64,000 nucleotides of DNA from Pseudomonas abieticivorans (GCF_023509015.1 NZ_CP094975.1:6565501-6629500); one strand, 5' to 3'. Counted from the stretch's first letter, positions 43,276 to 52,694 are shown. The notes: a model not told the origin generated them from the letters alone. Program-made: numbers and translations.

Positions 43276-43547
43276 TGTGCCTTATGGATAGCCGCAACAT
43301 AGTTAAAAAGCAAACTAATTATAAAAACAACAAAGGTGCGAGCCATGACGTCTTATTTGTTTCTGGATTCATTTACCTCCATGGAAATCATCAGGGCAGG
43401 ACCGGCCTACTAGCACATCAACGATTCATTTATAGCTCCCGCTCAATTAAGCGTTTATTGCTGTAGACAATAACCGATTCCCTTTTGTTACCCACGCCTC
43501 TCCAGTTTCAGGGGAGCGGCTTCGTGCATTCCGAGAAAAGCTAAACC

Positions 43548-44831
43548 ATGAACAACTACTTAAAATGGCTGGCATGTTGCACGCTGGTTAACTGTTCAGC
43601 CAACGCGCACGAGCTTTACAACGGCGAAAATGGCAGCCTGAATCTTAATCTGGAACTCACTGTTGCACCGCTGTATAGCTCCTTCGATTATGGTGCGCAT
43701 ACCGACCAAAACGTTAAATGGATGGAAGGTTATATTCGCGGTGGTTTGAGCGGTACAACGCCAGTATTGGGTGGCACCGCTTACGCTACGGTGAGTGTCA
43801 TTACGTCGAAGGTATTCGGCGACGGCGATGCCGCAGGCACTAGCAACGGACATGAGTCGAACACCGTTACCGACAACGCGTTTGCAGGCTGGAAAAACGA
43901 CTGGCTGGACCTCTCTGCAGGGCGCCAAAGCTACACCATGGGCGATTCATTCCTGATTGCCGGTGATCGACTTGCCTATGGCGACAAGATTGGTGGCGGG
44001 ATGAGCCGGGGCGGGATGTATTACCTGGCGCAACCGACTTCATTCAGCCAGACCGCCATTGCTCGCGTCCGCCCCGACGATCATGTGTTGATTGAAGCCT
44101 TTCACCTGGAATCAAACAATGACGGTCAAGGTGCGCCCATCCTCAATGGGGTCAACGCTGAATACACCGTTAGCCCGGGTAACTCCGTCGGTGCGGCTTA
44201 CATCAAGGTGGATAACGTCGATTTAAAGCGAGCCGGAGGCTTCTTTGCCCTACGCAAGGACCTGAACGTCTACAACTTGCGAGGCAAAACCAACCTGGGT
44301 ATTGAAGCGTTGTCAGTCGAAGGGGGTTATGCCAGTGAACAGTCCAACGACGTCGACGCCAACGCCTGGTATTTCGGCGCTGGTTATCAATGGAATGCTG
44401 TGCCACTAACGCCCAGTGTGAGTTACCGCTACTCGCGCTTTTCCGGAGACGACCCCGACAGCCGCAAATCCGAGACATTCGATCCGCTGTTCTATGGCCC
44501 TTCGACAACCGACATGGCCTGGGTTCAAGGCGAAATCGCCGGGACCTTCGCCGGCCCGTTCAACAGCAACGTTCGCGCCCAGCGTTTGACCGGCCGGGTT
44601 GTATTGAGTGAAAAAGTGGCATTCAGTGCCATGGCCTACCGTTTCGACTCAGAGCGTGATTCAGAACACATCGCCGATGAACTGGATCTGTATCTGCAAA
44701 CTTTCCCCACCGCCAACCTGGTGGTAATGCCGGTATTGGGGTTCTGGAAGCCTCACCAAGGCGCAGAGGCCATGTATGGAACGGATGATGTGCAAACGTT
44801 CGCCGGACTGATCACCACGCTCACCTTTTAA
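43548..44831 (+). CDS. outer-membrane beta-barrel porin (alginate-export-like)
   Basis: A 427-residue exported barrel. The signal peptide ends near NCSANAHE (about 21). The mature part alternates aromatic strands (LELTVAPLYSSFDYG, DWLDLSAGRQSYTMGDSFLI, WYFGAGYQWNAVPLTPSVSY) and ends with the terminal Phe typical of outer-membrane proteins (ITTLTF). The GRQ..GD motif suggests the alginate-export/porin superfamily rather than OprD. It would let the substrate of the LacI-controlled permease and hydrolase cross the outer membrane, but a 373-bp gap means it probably has its own promoter. Confidence 0.72.
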   Translation: MNNYLKWLACCTLVNCSANAHELYNGENGSLNLNLELTVAPLYSSFDYGAHTDQNVKWMEGYIRGGLSGTTPVLGGTAYATVSVITSKVFGDGDAAGTSNGHESNTVTDNAFAGWKNDWLDLSAGRQSYTMGDSFLIAGDRLAYGDKIGGGMSRGGMYYLAQPTSFSQTAIARVRPDDHVLIEAFHLESNNDGQGAPILNGVNAEYTVSPGNSVGAAYIKVDNVDLKRAGGFFALRKDLNVYNLRGKTNLGIEALSVEGGYASEQSNDVDANAWYFGAGYQWNAVPLTPSVSYRYSRFSGDDPDSRKSETFDPLFYGPSTTDMAWVQGEIAGTFAGPFNSNVRAQRLTGRVVLSEKVAFSAMAYRFDSERDSEHIADELDLYLQTFPTANLVVMPVLGFWKPHQGAEAMYGTDDVQTFAGLITTLTF

Positions 44832-44840
44832 AGCCTCTGC

Positions 44841-44873
44841 TTACCGCGTGGTCTACCTAAGACTACGCGGTAA
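44841..44873 (+). terminator. long-stem hairpin after porin gene
   Basis: TTACCGCGTGGTC and GACTACGCGGTAA pair over 13 positions (one G-T) with loop TACCTAA, 9 bp after the stop codon. There is no T-run behind it, so it may stabilise the 3' end of the mRNA rather than terminate alone. Confidence 0.6.
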
Positions 44874-44884
44874 ACACCGGCAAG

Positions 44885-45073
44885 TTGGTCTACCTGCGTA
44901 TCGAGTTGCAGCCGCTATATCGCCTGCCAAGCAGTAACGCCATCGCCTTTACGATTCGCGCTTATCTGCTCAGCCTCGAAGACATCGTCCCCAACCCGGC
45001 CTGGACTAAGCACTTAAAACCTGACCTGGGGCGATGGAAGCGTCGCGAGCAGCGGCGGGAAATAGATCCATGA
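44885..45073 (+). pseudogene. C-terminal remnant of DUF3445 (heme-dependent N-demethylase) gene
   Basis: About 60 codons encode VYLRIELQPLYRLPSSNAIA and FTIRAYLLSLEDIVPNPAW, which match the C-terminal region of DUF3445 proteins (alpha subunit of heme-dependent oxidative N-demethylase, normally near 300 or more residues). The upstream three-quarters are absent, replaced by the porin gene and its hairpin. Not expected to be functional. It implies that a dimethylamine-type or secondary-amine demethylase gene once lay here. Confidence 0.6.
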
Positions 45074-45129
45074 CTGACAACAACTATCCCTGTAGAAGCT
45101 GCCGCAGGAGTTCCAACGAGGACATGAAA

Positions 45130-46030
45130 ATGCAAACCAAATTACTGATTAACGGCCAACTGGTCGACGGCGAAGGCCCCGCCCAACAGGTGTTCAACCC
45201 GGCGCTGGGCCGTGTGCTGGTGGAGATCAACGAAGCCAGCGAAGCTCAGGTCGATACTGCCGTGCGCGCCGCCGATGCCGCCTTCGACAGCTGGTCGCAA
45301 ACCCCGCCGAAGAACGCTCGCTGCTGCTGCTCAAACTCGCTGACGCCATCGAAGCCCATGGCGAAGAGCTGGCCAAACTTGAGTCGGACAATTGCGGCAA
45401 ACCCTATAGCGCCGCACTGAACGACGAGATCCCGGCGATTGCCGACGTATTCCGTTTCTTCGCCGGCGCCAGCCGTTGCATAAGCGGTTCGGCCGGCGGC
45501 GAATATCTGCCGGGCCGCACCTCGATGATCCGCCGCGACCCGGTGGGCGTGATCGCCTCCATTGCGCCGTGGAACTACCCACTGATGATGGTCGCCTGGA
45601 AAATCGCGCCTGCTCTCGCCGCCGGTAACACCGTGGTGCTAAAGCCGTCGGAACAAACCCCGCTGACCGCGTTGCGTTTGGCGGAACTGGCGTCGGAAAT
45701 CTTCCCGGCCGGCGTACTCAACCTCGTCTTCGGCCGTGGTCCTACCGTGGGTAGCCCGCTGGTCACGCATCCGAAAGTGCGCATGGTGTCATTGACCGGT
45801 TCCATTGCCACCGGCGCGAACATCACTTCCAGCACCGCTGATAGCGTAAAACGCATGCACATGGAACTGGGCGGCAAGGCCCCGGTGATCATCTTCAATG
45901 ACGCCGTGGAAGGTATTCGCACCTTTGGTTTCTACAACGCCGGCCAGGACTGCACCGCAGCCTGCCGCATTTATGCGCAGAAAGGCATATATGAGAAATT
46001 CGTCGAGAAGCTCGGCGCGGCGGTCCGTAG
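45130..46030 (+). pseudogene. gamma-aminobutyraldehyde dehydrogenase (PatD-like) pseudogene
   Basis: The frame starting MQTKLLINGQLVDGEG follows GAGG by eight bases and matches PatD from its first residue. It shifts frame after FDSWSQTPPK (about 45310). The other frames continue the family sequence (LESDNCGKPYSAALNDEIPA, SMIRRDPVGVIASIAPWNYP, MVSLTGSIATGANI). At FNDAVEGIRTFG several residues are missing in frame, and the sequence ends after FVEKLGAAV, about residue 265 of some 474. The catalytic Cys region (GQDCTA) is present but the C-terminal half is gone. The enzyme normally turns 4-aminobutanal, from putrescine, into GABA. Confidence 0.88.
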
Positions 46031-46207
46031 GAGGATCGCAAAGGCACACTGCTCAGCGAGGATGAGGTGCTTGAGATCCGAGACAACGCAACCGCGACAG
46101 CAGTGCCTTTGAGTGCCGCCTTTGCGTTGGAGAAAGATCGGGGTTATAGAGACATCGTCCCGGAAGAGTGCTGGAAGGAGTGGCAGCGGGTACGCTCATC
46201 CCTCTGA
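46031..46207 (+). pseudogene. orphan 3' gene fragment of unknown family
   Basis: Beginning at the PatD break point, a different frame stays open to a TGA at 46207 and has clear protein character: LSEDEVLEIRDNATATAVPL and RGYRDIVPEECWKEWQRV. It has no start of its own. It looks like the C-terminal 58 residues of another gene joined to the truncated dehydrogenase. The family is not recognised. Confidence 0.4.
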
Positions 46208-46274
46208 GTAACCATGGGCTGGCCCCGTAACATTGGAAGCCACGGGGCTGGCTATTGAGCGGCCTGAGCCAAGG

Positions 46275-46445
46275 CTGGAAGTCGGTGATTACAGTCCCAG
46301 CAATGCTTTGGGCAAATCCAACCCCGAAGACCTTGGCCGGTGTCGCAAAACCCGGCTGCCGAGCACCGTTCAATACTTGACGCGCAGCTTCCACCGCTGC
46401 CAACGGCGTATAGGAATAGCCATTGACGGTTTCGATCAAAGAGGT
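46275..46445 (-). pseudogene. C-terminal fragment of saccharopine-dehydrogenase-like gene
   Basis: The minus strand encodes IETVNGYSYTPLAAVEAARQ and PGFATPAKVFGVGFAQSI, the typical end of saccharopine dehydrogenase family proteins (NADP-binding reductases of about 350-400 residues). The rest of the gene is missing: directly upstream the sequence changes to the head of a VOC gene. The result is a chimeric scar, unlikely to be functional. Confidence 0.55.
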
Positions 46446-46578
46446 CTGGATGCCCGGGTGGGCCGTCCTTGCCGTCGTAGTCTAGGCGCGCGGTAATACC
46501 CAGCGGCGCGAGTGCAGCTTCATAGAAACGGATAGAGCGTGCGATGTCGCTTACCGATAAAAATAGATGATCGAGCAC
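46441..46578 (-). pseudogene. N-terminal fragment of VOC (glyoxalase-fold) gene
   Basis: From an ATG at 46578 the frame reads MLDHLFLSVSDIARSIRFYE, then ALAPLGI and YDGKDGPPGHPDL, the first 46 residues of a VOC-family protein of usually about 125-130 residues. After this the sequence joins the saccharopine-dehydrogenase tail in another frame. Lies 19 bp downstream of the SDR stop on the same strand, so it may once have been in that operon. Confidence 0.65.
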
Positions 46579-46596
46579 GGTGTAGCCCTCGCGTGT

Positions 46597-47340
46597 TCAG
46601 ATGTTGTAGCCACCGGCAACTTCGATAGTCTGGGCATTGATCCAGGCCCCCTCCTCGGACAGCAGCATAGCGATAACCCGCGCGACGTCTTCGGGCTCGC
46701 CCACCCTGCCGAGCGCAGTTTGCGCCGCCAGCATCGCTTCGAACTCATCGTTCAGGCCGCCACCCAGCTCGGTACGGATGGCACCCGGTGACACGGCATT
46801 GGCCCGTATGCGCCGCTCGCCAAGCTCCTTGGCCATGTAGCGAGTGAGCACTTCGAGCCCGCCCTTGAAGGCTGCGTACGGCGCAACGCCTGCGGTGGCC
46901 ACGCGGGTAGTGGCACTGGTCAGGTTGACGATACTGGCGCCTTCGGCCAGCAGCGGCAGCAACGTTTGGGTGAGAAAAAACGGGCCTTTGAGATGCACGT
47001 TGAACAAGCCATCGAACTGCGCCTCGCTGACGGCGGTCAAGGGGTTGAACAGGCCATGGCCGGCGTTGTTGACCAAGCCATTCAGCTGGGTGGCATCCCA
47101 GTTTTCCAGTAGTGCCCCCGCCACTGACGCCCTAAATGCCTCGAAACCGCCAACGTCCGATACATCGAGCTTGAGGGCTACGGCCTTGCCGCCCGCTTGC
47201 TCGATACGGTCCACGACCGAAGCTGCGGCCTGGGGGTTGGTGTTATAGGTCAAGATGACGCCCAACCCTTTTTTGGCAATATGCACGGCAGTACTGGCAC
47301 CAATACCGCGACTGCCGCCTGTGATCACGATGACGCCCAT
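46597..47340 (-). CDS. SDR family oxidoreductase
   Basis: A 247-residue short-chain dehydrogenase. Rossmann motif TGGSRGIG at 7-14, LVNNAGHG near 89, catalytic S/Y/K in NLTSATTRVATAGVAPYAAFKGG (Y155 and K159 approximately; the usual YxxxK is YAAFK). AGAGGAA precedes the ATG. It is divergent from an AraC-type regulator with 129 bp between the starts, an arrangement common for AraC-controlled detoxifying reductases. Substrate unknown. Confidence 0.85.
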   Translation of the reverse strand: MGVIVITGGSRGIGASTAVHIAKKGLGVILTYNTNPQAAASVVDRIEQAGGKAVALKLDVSDVGGFEAFRASVAGALLENWDATQLNGLVNNAGHGLFNPLTAVSEAQFDGLFNVHLKGPFFLTQTLLPLLAEGASIVNLTSATTRVATAGVAPYAAFKGGLEVLTRYMAKELGERRIRANAVSPGAIRTELGGGLNDEFEAMLAAQTALGRVGEPEDVARVIAMLLSEEGAWINAQTIEVAGGYNI

Positions 47341-47469
47341 GTTCGTTTCCTCTGTGGTTGGAATGAGCGTCCACAGTAATAACCAACGCCGGGCGGGTCT
47401 TATCCGTTCCTACTCGAAACCTGCCTGTTTCTGCTTTTCGCTTGCGCGCGGGGCTGTTCTACCTTCAGC

Positions 47470-48372
47470 ATGCGAGGCATGGACAATCAACTCAAAGCAC
47501 TCAGATCAATGGCGGCCGGCGCTGAAAACCGCCGAACCGAAACAGGCATTCCGCGCGTGGCCATGGTGCAGGGCAAGATCCCCGAGCACCTGCTCGCAGC
47601 GGTCTATGACCCAATGATCAACGTAATCCTGCAAGGTAGCAAAAGCATGACGGTCGGGGATAAGACCCTGCGGTATGACCCGGCGACCTATTTTGTGATG
47701 TCCATCGATTTACCTGCGGTGGGTTTGGTACATCCCGCTGCGTCGGGTGAGCCATATCTGGCAGTCAGCTTGACGCTTGATTCGCAAGTCTTGTCGACAT
47801 TATTCGCCGACCTGCCCAAACATGCCGGCCGCGTGGAAAATAGTCCGGGCTTTTCGGTTGCCTCGGTCACCACCGACCTGATGGATGCCTGGGTGCGGAT
47901 GCTGCGTCTAATAGGCGATCCCGACGCCATCGCAGCGCTAGCGCCGGTGTATGAGCGCGAGATCATCTTTCGTGTCCTCCAGGGACCGCATGGCTGGATG
48001 CTCAGAGAGATTGCAGCGCCTGATACCGCCATGGCCCGGGTGAACATGGCAATCCAATGGATTCGCCGCGACTTTGCCGAGCCCATCGGCGTCGAACGTT
48101 TGGCGGAACGAGCGTCGATGAGCGTGTCGGCATTTCATCGCCACTTCAAGGCAGTCACGAATTTAAGCCCTTTGCAGTATCAGAAACGCGTGCGCCTGCT
48201 CCAGGCACGAACATTGATGGTGGCAAGTGCCAAGAGCGTGATGGCTGCGGCCTTCGAGGTTGGCTACGAAAGCGCCACGCAATTCAGCCGAGATTATGCG
48301 CGGGTGTTCGGGCTCCCTCCTGCACAGGACGCGGGAAGGATCCTCGGGGATACGAGAGGTATTGGACGCTAG
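47470..48372 (+). CDS. AraC family transcriptional regulator
   Basis: A 300-residue regulator. The N-terminal AraC_N cupin-like domain (RVAMVQGKIPEHLLAAVYDP, ILQGSKSMTVGDKTLRYDP) occupies 25-170; the C-terminal double HTH (IGVERLAERASMSVSAFHRH, KSVMAAAFEVGYESATQFSR) occupies about 200-290. The ATG at 47470 has no clear ribosome site; the ATG at 47479 is an equally good start by family comparison. It probably activates the divergent SDR gene in response to a small molecule. Confidence 0.87.
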   Translation: MRGMDNQLKALRSMAAGAENRRTETGIPRVAMVQGKIPEHLLAAVYDPMINVILQGSKSMTVGDKTLRYDPATYFVMSIDLPAVGLVHPAASGEPYLAVSLTLDSQVLSTLFADLPKHAGRVENSPGFSVASVTTDLMDAWVRMLRLIGDPDAIAALAPVYEREIIFRVLQGPHGWMLREIAAPDTAMARVNMAIQWIRRDFAEPIGVERLAERASMSVSAFHRHFKAVTNLSPLQYQKRVRLLQARTLMVASAKSVMAAAFEVGYESATQFSRDYARVFGLPPAQDAGRILGDTRGIGR

Positions 48373-48413
48373 CCGGTGGGCGGATTGGAACCCGTTGGTG
48401 ATGCCTCCAAACT

Positions 48414-51400
48414 CTAACTCTGGCCTGTCACAACGCGCACATCATCGCCTATGTGCGCAAGCCCAGGGCGAATTTTGAACCAGATGGAGTACATGGCTGG
48501 CAAGAACACCAAGGTCATGACAGTGCCTCCCAAGGTGCCTCCAATCAAGGTATAAGCCAAGGTGCCCCAGAACACCGAATGGGTCAGCGGGATAAATGCG
48601 AGGATTGCCGCCATGGCCGTGAGCAACACCGGCCGCGCTCGTTGCACAGTCGCTTCAACCACAGCGTGAAAAGGATCGAGCCCTTGCTTTTCGTTGTGGT
48701 CGATCTGGCCGATCAGGATCAAGGTATTGCGCATCAGGATGCCGGATAAAGCGATCAGCCCTACCAGAGCGTTAATACCGAACGGTTGGTTGAACAAGAG
48801 CAAGGTTGGCACTACTCCGACCAGCCCAAGCGGTGCGGTAAGGAAAACCATCACCATCGCAGACATCGACCGTACCTGGATGATGATGATCATCAACGTC
48901 ACGGCAATCATTATCGGAAACAGCGGCAGCAACGCGACAGTGGCCTTTGCGGACTCTTCGATCGACCCCGCTTGATCGATGCGATAGCCGTCTGGAAGGC
49001 TGGCGATGATAGGCTGCAACGCGTTCATGATGTTCGAGGACACATCCGGTGGTTGCAGGTCTTCGGCAATATCGCCACGCACGGTGATCGTCGGCATGCG
49101 GTCACGGCGCCGCAGAATGGGATCTTCCATGCGCACACCGACCTCGCCTATCTGAGCAAGCGGAATACGCTGGCCGGCCGAACCTACCAGGGTAAAGCCC
49201 TCAATCTTTGCAGGGTCCAGCCGTATACCCCCTGCTGCCCGCCCCATCACTTCCACCGAACGAATATCTTCGCGAACAGCCGTTATCGGAATACCTGAGA
49301 GCAAGAATTGCAGTTGCTGGGCGACTGCGCTGGACGTGAGCCCAACTGCCTGCAACCGGTCCTGGTCCAGGGAGAAATGCAGTGTCGGCACCCGCGGCCC
49401 CCAGTCGGTATTGACCGTGCGCATCATCGGGCTTGCCTGCATGACGCTTTCCACCCGCCCCGCGATCTCACGCAATTTAACGGGATCCGGTCCCGTCACC
49501 CGGTATGCAACAGGAAAGGGTGAATAAGGGCCGAAGACAAGCTGAGTCGCTCGCACGCGCGCCTCAGGTGCGAGTCCTTCAGCGACCGCTTCCCGAATAC
49601 GCAACTTGAGCGCTTCGCGCGCCTCCTGGCTGTCCGTCAGCACCACGATTTTCGCAAACGATGGATCGGGTAACTCTGGCGCCATGGCCAGGTAAAAGCG
49701 TGGGGACCCCTGGCCAATATAGGAGGTCACGATTTTCGCGGCATTCTGCTGTTGGAGCCAGGCTTCGATCTTCGCCGTCGTCGCACTGGTTTGTTCAATC
49801 GAGGTGCCATATGGCATCTGCACCTCGATCAATACTTCTGGACGGTCCGAGGTCGGGAAAAACTGCTTTTTAACCAGCCCCATTCCCACGATGGCCACGC
49901 CAAATATCAGGATGACCGCGCCTGCCACTAGCCATTTCAGGCCGATCACTCGGGTCAGAACCCGACGAAAACGGTTGTAATGCGGCGTGTCATAGATCGC
50001 GGCATGCCCACCTTCGACCGGCTTGATGTCGGGCAACATCTTCACACCCAGATAGGGCGTGAAGATCACTGCGACCAGCCAGGAGGCGATCAGCGCGATG
50101 CCTACGATCCAGAACATGTTGCTGGTGTACTCACCAGCCGTAGACTGCGCGAACCCGTTGGGCATAAAGCCAACCGCCGTGACTAAGGTGCCGGCAAGCA
50201 TGGGCGCTGCGGTATGGCTCCAGGCATAAGCGGATGCCTTGACGCGGTCATAGCCCTCCTCCATTTTCACCACCATCATCTCGATAGCGATAATGGCGTC
50301 ATCCACCAAAAGACCCAGTGCGAGGATCAGTGAACCCAGGGTAATACGGTCAAAGTTCTTACCCGACGCCTCCATGACCACGAACACGATAGCCAATGTG
50401 AGCGGCACAGCCGCCGCGACCACCACACCTACGCGCCAGCCCATGCTGAGGAAGCAGACCAACATCACCACCAGCAGCGCAACGAAGAATTTGATCATGA
50501 ACTCGTCAACGGCCGAACTGATGTTCACTGATTGATCGGTGACCTTTGAAAGCGTCATACCCAGCGGCATGCCTTGGTTGATTTTTACCGTCTCGGCATC
50601 CAGCGCTTTACCAAGGTCCAGCCCATTCCAGCCATCGCGCATGACGATGCCCAACAACAAGGCAGGCTCACCCTGGTTACGGACCAGAAAGGTCGCGGGG
50701 TCTTCATACCCACGTTCAACCGTCGCCACGTCTGACAGCTTCAGGGTTCTACCCTGCACGAAAATCGGGGTATTGCGGATACTGTCGAGCTTGTCGAACG
50801 CGCCATCCAGGCGCAGCAGTACTTGCGGCCCGCTGGTTTCAATCGAACCGGCAGGCGTCAAGGCGTTCTGGCTGTTCAGGGCAGCAAAAATATCCTGGGG
50901 AGCAATACCCAGTGTCGCCAGCCGCTCATGGGAAAACGACACGAAGATGCGCTCGGTCTGCTCGCCAATAATATTGATCTTTTTCACGCCCGGCACATGC
51001 AGCAGGCGCTGGCGCAGCGATTCAGCATCGCGCACCAATAAACGCTGGGGCTCACCTTTGGCCTTGAGCGCAAACAGTGCGAATGTCACGTCCGAGAACT
51101 CATCGTTGACCATCGGGCCGATAACGCCAGCCGGCAAAGTTTTGGCCGCATCGCTCAGCTTTTTACGCGCTTGATAGAACTCTTCCTGCACCTCGGATGG
51201 CGGAGTTTTATCCAACAGCGAAACCATGGTGTAGGCCATGCCTGGGCGGGTGTAAGTCTCGCTGCGGTCATACCACTTCAATTCCTGCATGCGTTTTTCA
51301 AGCGGCTCGGCCACTTGGTCCTGCATTTCTTGCGCGGTCGCACCCGGCCACACAGAGATAACGGTCATCTGTTTGACGGTGAATGGCGGGTCTTCTGCAC

Positions 51401-51515
51401 GGCCCAGTTTGAAAAATGAAAGAGTACCCGCGACGACGATCAACAAAATGAGGAACAGTGTGATGGACCGTTCGCGAACGGCCAGTGCAGAAAGATTGAA
51501 ACGGGACCCGCTCAT
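48414..51515 (-). CDS. RND efflux transporter permease subunit
   Basis: A 1033-residue inner-membrane RND pump of the AcrB/HAE superfamily. TM1 is SITLFLILLIVVAGTLSFF; two large periplasmic loops follow, with TM2-6 after residue 335. LGLLVDDAIIAIEMMVVKME carries the TM4 Asp pair of the proton relay. The C-terminal repeat has GILMRNTLILIGQIDHN. The sequence AEDPPFTVKQMTVISVWPGA near residue 40 is typical of the less-studied two-component-like RND subgroup. Its start overlaps the adaptor stop by 4 bp. Exports toxic compounds to the outside with the adaptor and the OMF encoded across the TetR gene. Confidence 0.93.
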   Translation of the reverse strand: MSGSRFNLSALAVRERSITLFLILLIVVAGTLSFFKLGRAEDPPFTVKQMTVISVWPGATAQEMQDQVAEPLEKRMQELKWYDRSETYTRPGMAYTMVSLLDKTPPSEVQEEFYQARKKLSDAAKTLPAGVIGPMVNDEFSDVTFALFALKAKGEPQRLLVRDAESLRQRLLHVPGVKKINIIGEQTERIFVSFSHERLATLGIAPQDIFAALNSQNALTPAGSIETSGPQVLLRLDGAFDKLDSIRNTPIFVQGRTLKLSDVATVERGYEDPATFLVRNQGEPALLLGIVMRDGWNGLDLGKALDAETVKINQGMPLGMTLSKVTDQSVNISSAVDEFMIKFFVALLVVMLVCFLSMGWRVGVVVAAAVPLTLAIVFVVMEASGKNFDRITLGSLILALGLLVDDAIIAIEMMVVKMEEGYDRVKASAYAWSHTAAPMLAGTLVTAVGFMPNGFAQSTAGEYTSNMFWIVGIALIASWLVAVIFTPYLGVKMLPDIKPVEGGHAAIYDTPHYNRFRRVLTRVIGLKWLVAGAVILIFGVAIVGMGLVKKQFFPTSDRPEVLIEVQMPYGTSIEQTSATTAKIEAWLQQQNAAKIVTSYIGQGSPRFYLAMAPELPDPSFAKIVVLTDSQEAREALKLRIREAVAEGLAPEARVRATQLVFGPYSPFPVAYRVTGPDPVKLREIAGRVESVMQASPMMRTVNTDWGPRVPTLHFSLDQDRLQAVGLTSSAVAQQLQFLLSGIPITAVREDIRSVEVMGRAAGGIRLDPAKIEGFTLVGSAGQRIPLAQIGEVGVRMEDPILRRRDRMPTITVRGDIAEDLQPPDVSSNIMNALQPIIASLPDGYRIDQAGSIEESAKATVALLPLFPIMIAVTLMIIIIQVRSMSAMVMVFLTAPLGLVGVVPTLLLFNQPFGINALVGLIALSGILMRNTLILIGQIDHNEKQGLDPFHAVVEATVQRARPVLLTAMAAILAFIPLTHSVFWGTLAYTLIGGTLGGTVMTLVFLPAMYSIWFKIRPGLAHIGDDVRVVTGQS

Positions 51516-52618
51516 GGTCGGCCCCCGCTGATCCCGCTACCCAACTGCTGGACCAACACTTGCTCACCCTCGTGAAGTAAATGCGCTCCCAAGGCAACGA
51601 CCTGTTCACCGGGCTTGACGCCGCCACTCACCGTCGCCGAGTCATCGCTCAAACCCAGTAGCTGAACCGCACGCCATGAAACTATTGCCGGCGTACCCGC
51701 AACTACCCAAACGCCGGGCCCCTTGCCCGGGTCGTAGAGGGCAGCCATTGGAACCGTGAGCTCAGGCTGGGCGGCCTGGCCGTCTTTGATAAGCAGCGTG
51801 ACGGTAGAACCCAGCGGCGGGTTAGCGTTGGCGCCATCGAGCACATACCGTGCCTCGTACGTACGCGTGAGCGGATCAGCCGCGTCAGACAGCAGCCTCA
51901 GCTTCGCAAGGATTACCTTCGTATCACTGCCGTACAATTTAGCCTGGGCCTGGTCGCCAATGGCGGGGCGCACGGTTTCGGGTAAATGGATGATGGCCTC
52001 GCGTGGCCCCGCCTTTGCAAGTCTTACTACGGGTTGACCGGCGCTTACGACTTGCCCGGGCTCTGCCAGAGTTTCAATCACTACCCCGTCGGCATCGGCG
52101 AGCAAAATGGCGTAGCCAGTGGCATTGCGAGCAACATTGGCTTGGGCTTGCGCAGCGTTCAGTTCTGCCTTGGCCGTGTCGGCCATGGATTTGATCCGGT
52201 CGTACGCCGAGGCGGAGATTGCGCCTGCGCCTACCAGATCGCGATTACGTGCTTCGTCATCCGCCGTTTGTTTAGCGCGTGCACCGGCGGCCGCAACGGC
52301 CTGCACTTGGGCTTGCGCCTGGAGACCAAGGTCGATGGGATCCAGACGCATCAGGGGCTGCCCCCGTTTGACGATCTGCCCAGTATCCACCAAGCGTTCC
52401 AGCACCTTCCCCGAGACGCGAAAGCCCAAATCGCTCTGAACGCGAGCCACCACAACACCGGTAAACGAACGCGATACGCCATTAGCACTCGCGACAGTAG
52501 CGGTTCTTACCAACAGTGGTTGAGTTCGCGGATCGCGCTCGGTCGACGACTCTCCACACGCAGTCAAAACGAAAGGAAGCAAACAAACGGCAAGGGTTGC
52601 AGATCTGGACCGGAGCAT
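51512..52618 (-). CDS. RND efflux periplasmic adaptor subunit
   Basis: A 368-residue membrane-fusion protein with lipoprotein signal (LAVCLLPFVLTAC, lipobox LTAC). Then barrel-sandwich (VVARVQSDLGFRVSGKVLER, GQPLMRLDP), a coiled-coil hairpin rich in Ala and Gln (90-160), the second lipoyl half (DADGVVIETLAEPGQVVSAG) and the beta-barrel domain. The ATG at 52618 has AGGG five bases upstream. It starts a two-gene unit with the RND pump; a 24-bp dyad matching that before the TetR/OMF genes lies 49 bp upstream. Confidence 0.92.
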   Translation of the reverse strand: MLRSRSATLAVCLLPFVLTACGESSTERDPRTQPLLVRTATVASANGVSRSFTGVVVARVQSDLGFRVSGKVLERLVDTGQIVKRGQPLMRLDPIDLGLQAQAQVQAVAAAGARAKQTADDEARNRDLVGAGAISASAYDRIKSMADTAKAELNAAQAQANVARNATGYAILLADADGVVIETLAEPGQVVSAGQPVVRLAKAGPREAIIHLPETVRPAIGDQAQAKLYGSDTKVILAKLRLLSDAADPLTRTYEARYVLDGANANPPLGSTVTLLIKDGQAAQPELTVPMAALYDPGKGPGVWVVAGTPAIVSWRAVQLLGLSDDSATVSGGVKPGEQVVALGAHLLHEGEQVLVQQLGSGISGGRP

Positions 52619-52666
52619 GGGATCCCTGACTCGTATCAAGTGGACAGGGAACCGATTCTCCAGATA

Positions 52667-52690
52667 GTGACCATTTTAGTCAATAGTCAC
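52667..52690. promoter_or_regulatory. 24-bp dyad, likely TetR operator before adaptor gene
   Basis: GTGACCATTTTA and GTCAATAGTCAC form an inverted repeat with GTGAC/GTCAC ends. It has the same length and outer arms as the dyad at 53348-53371, and lies between the tetR stop and the adaptor start. Confidence 0.65.
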
Positions 52691-52694
52691 AAAC

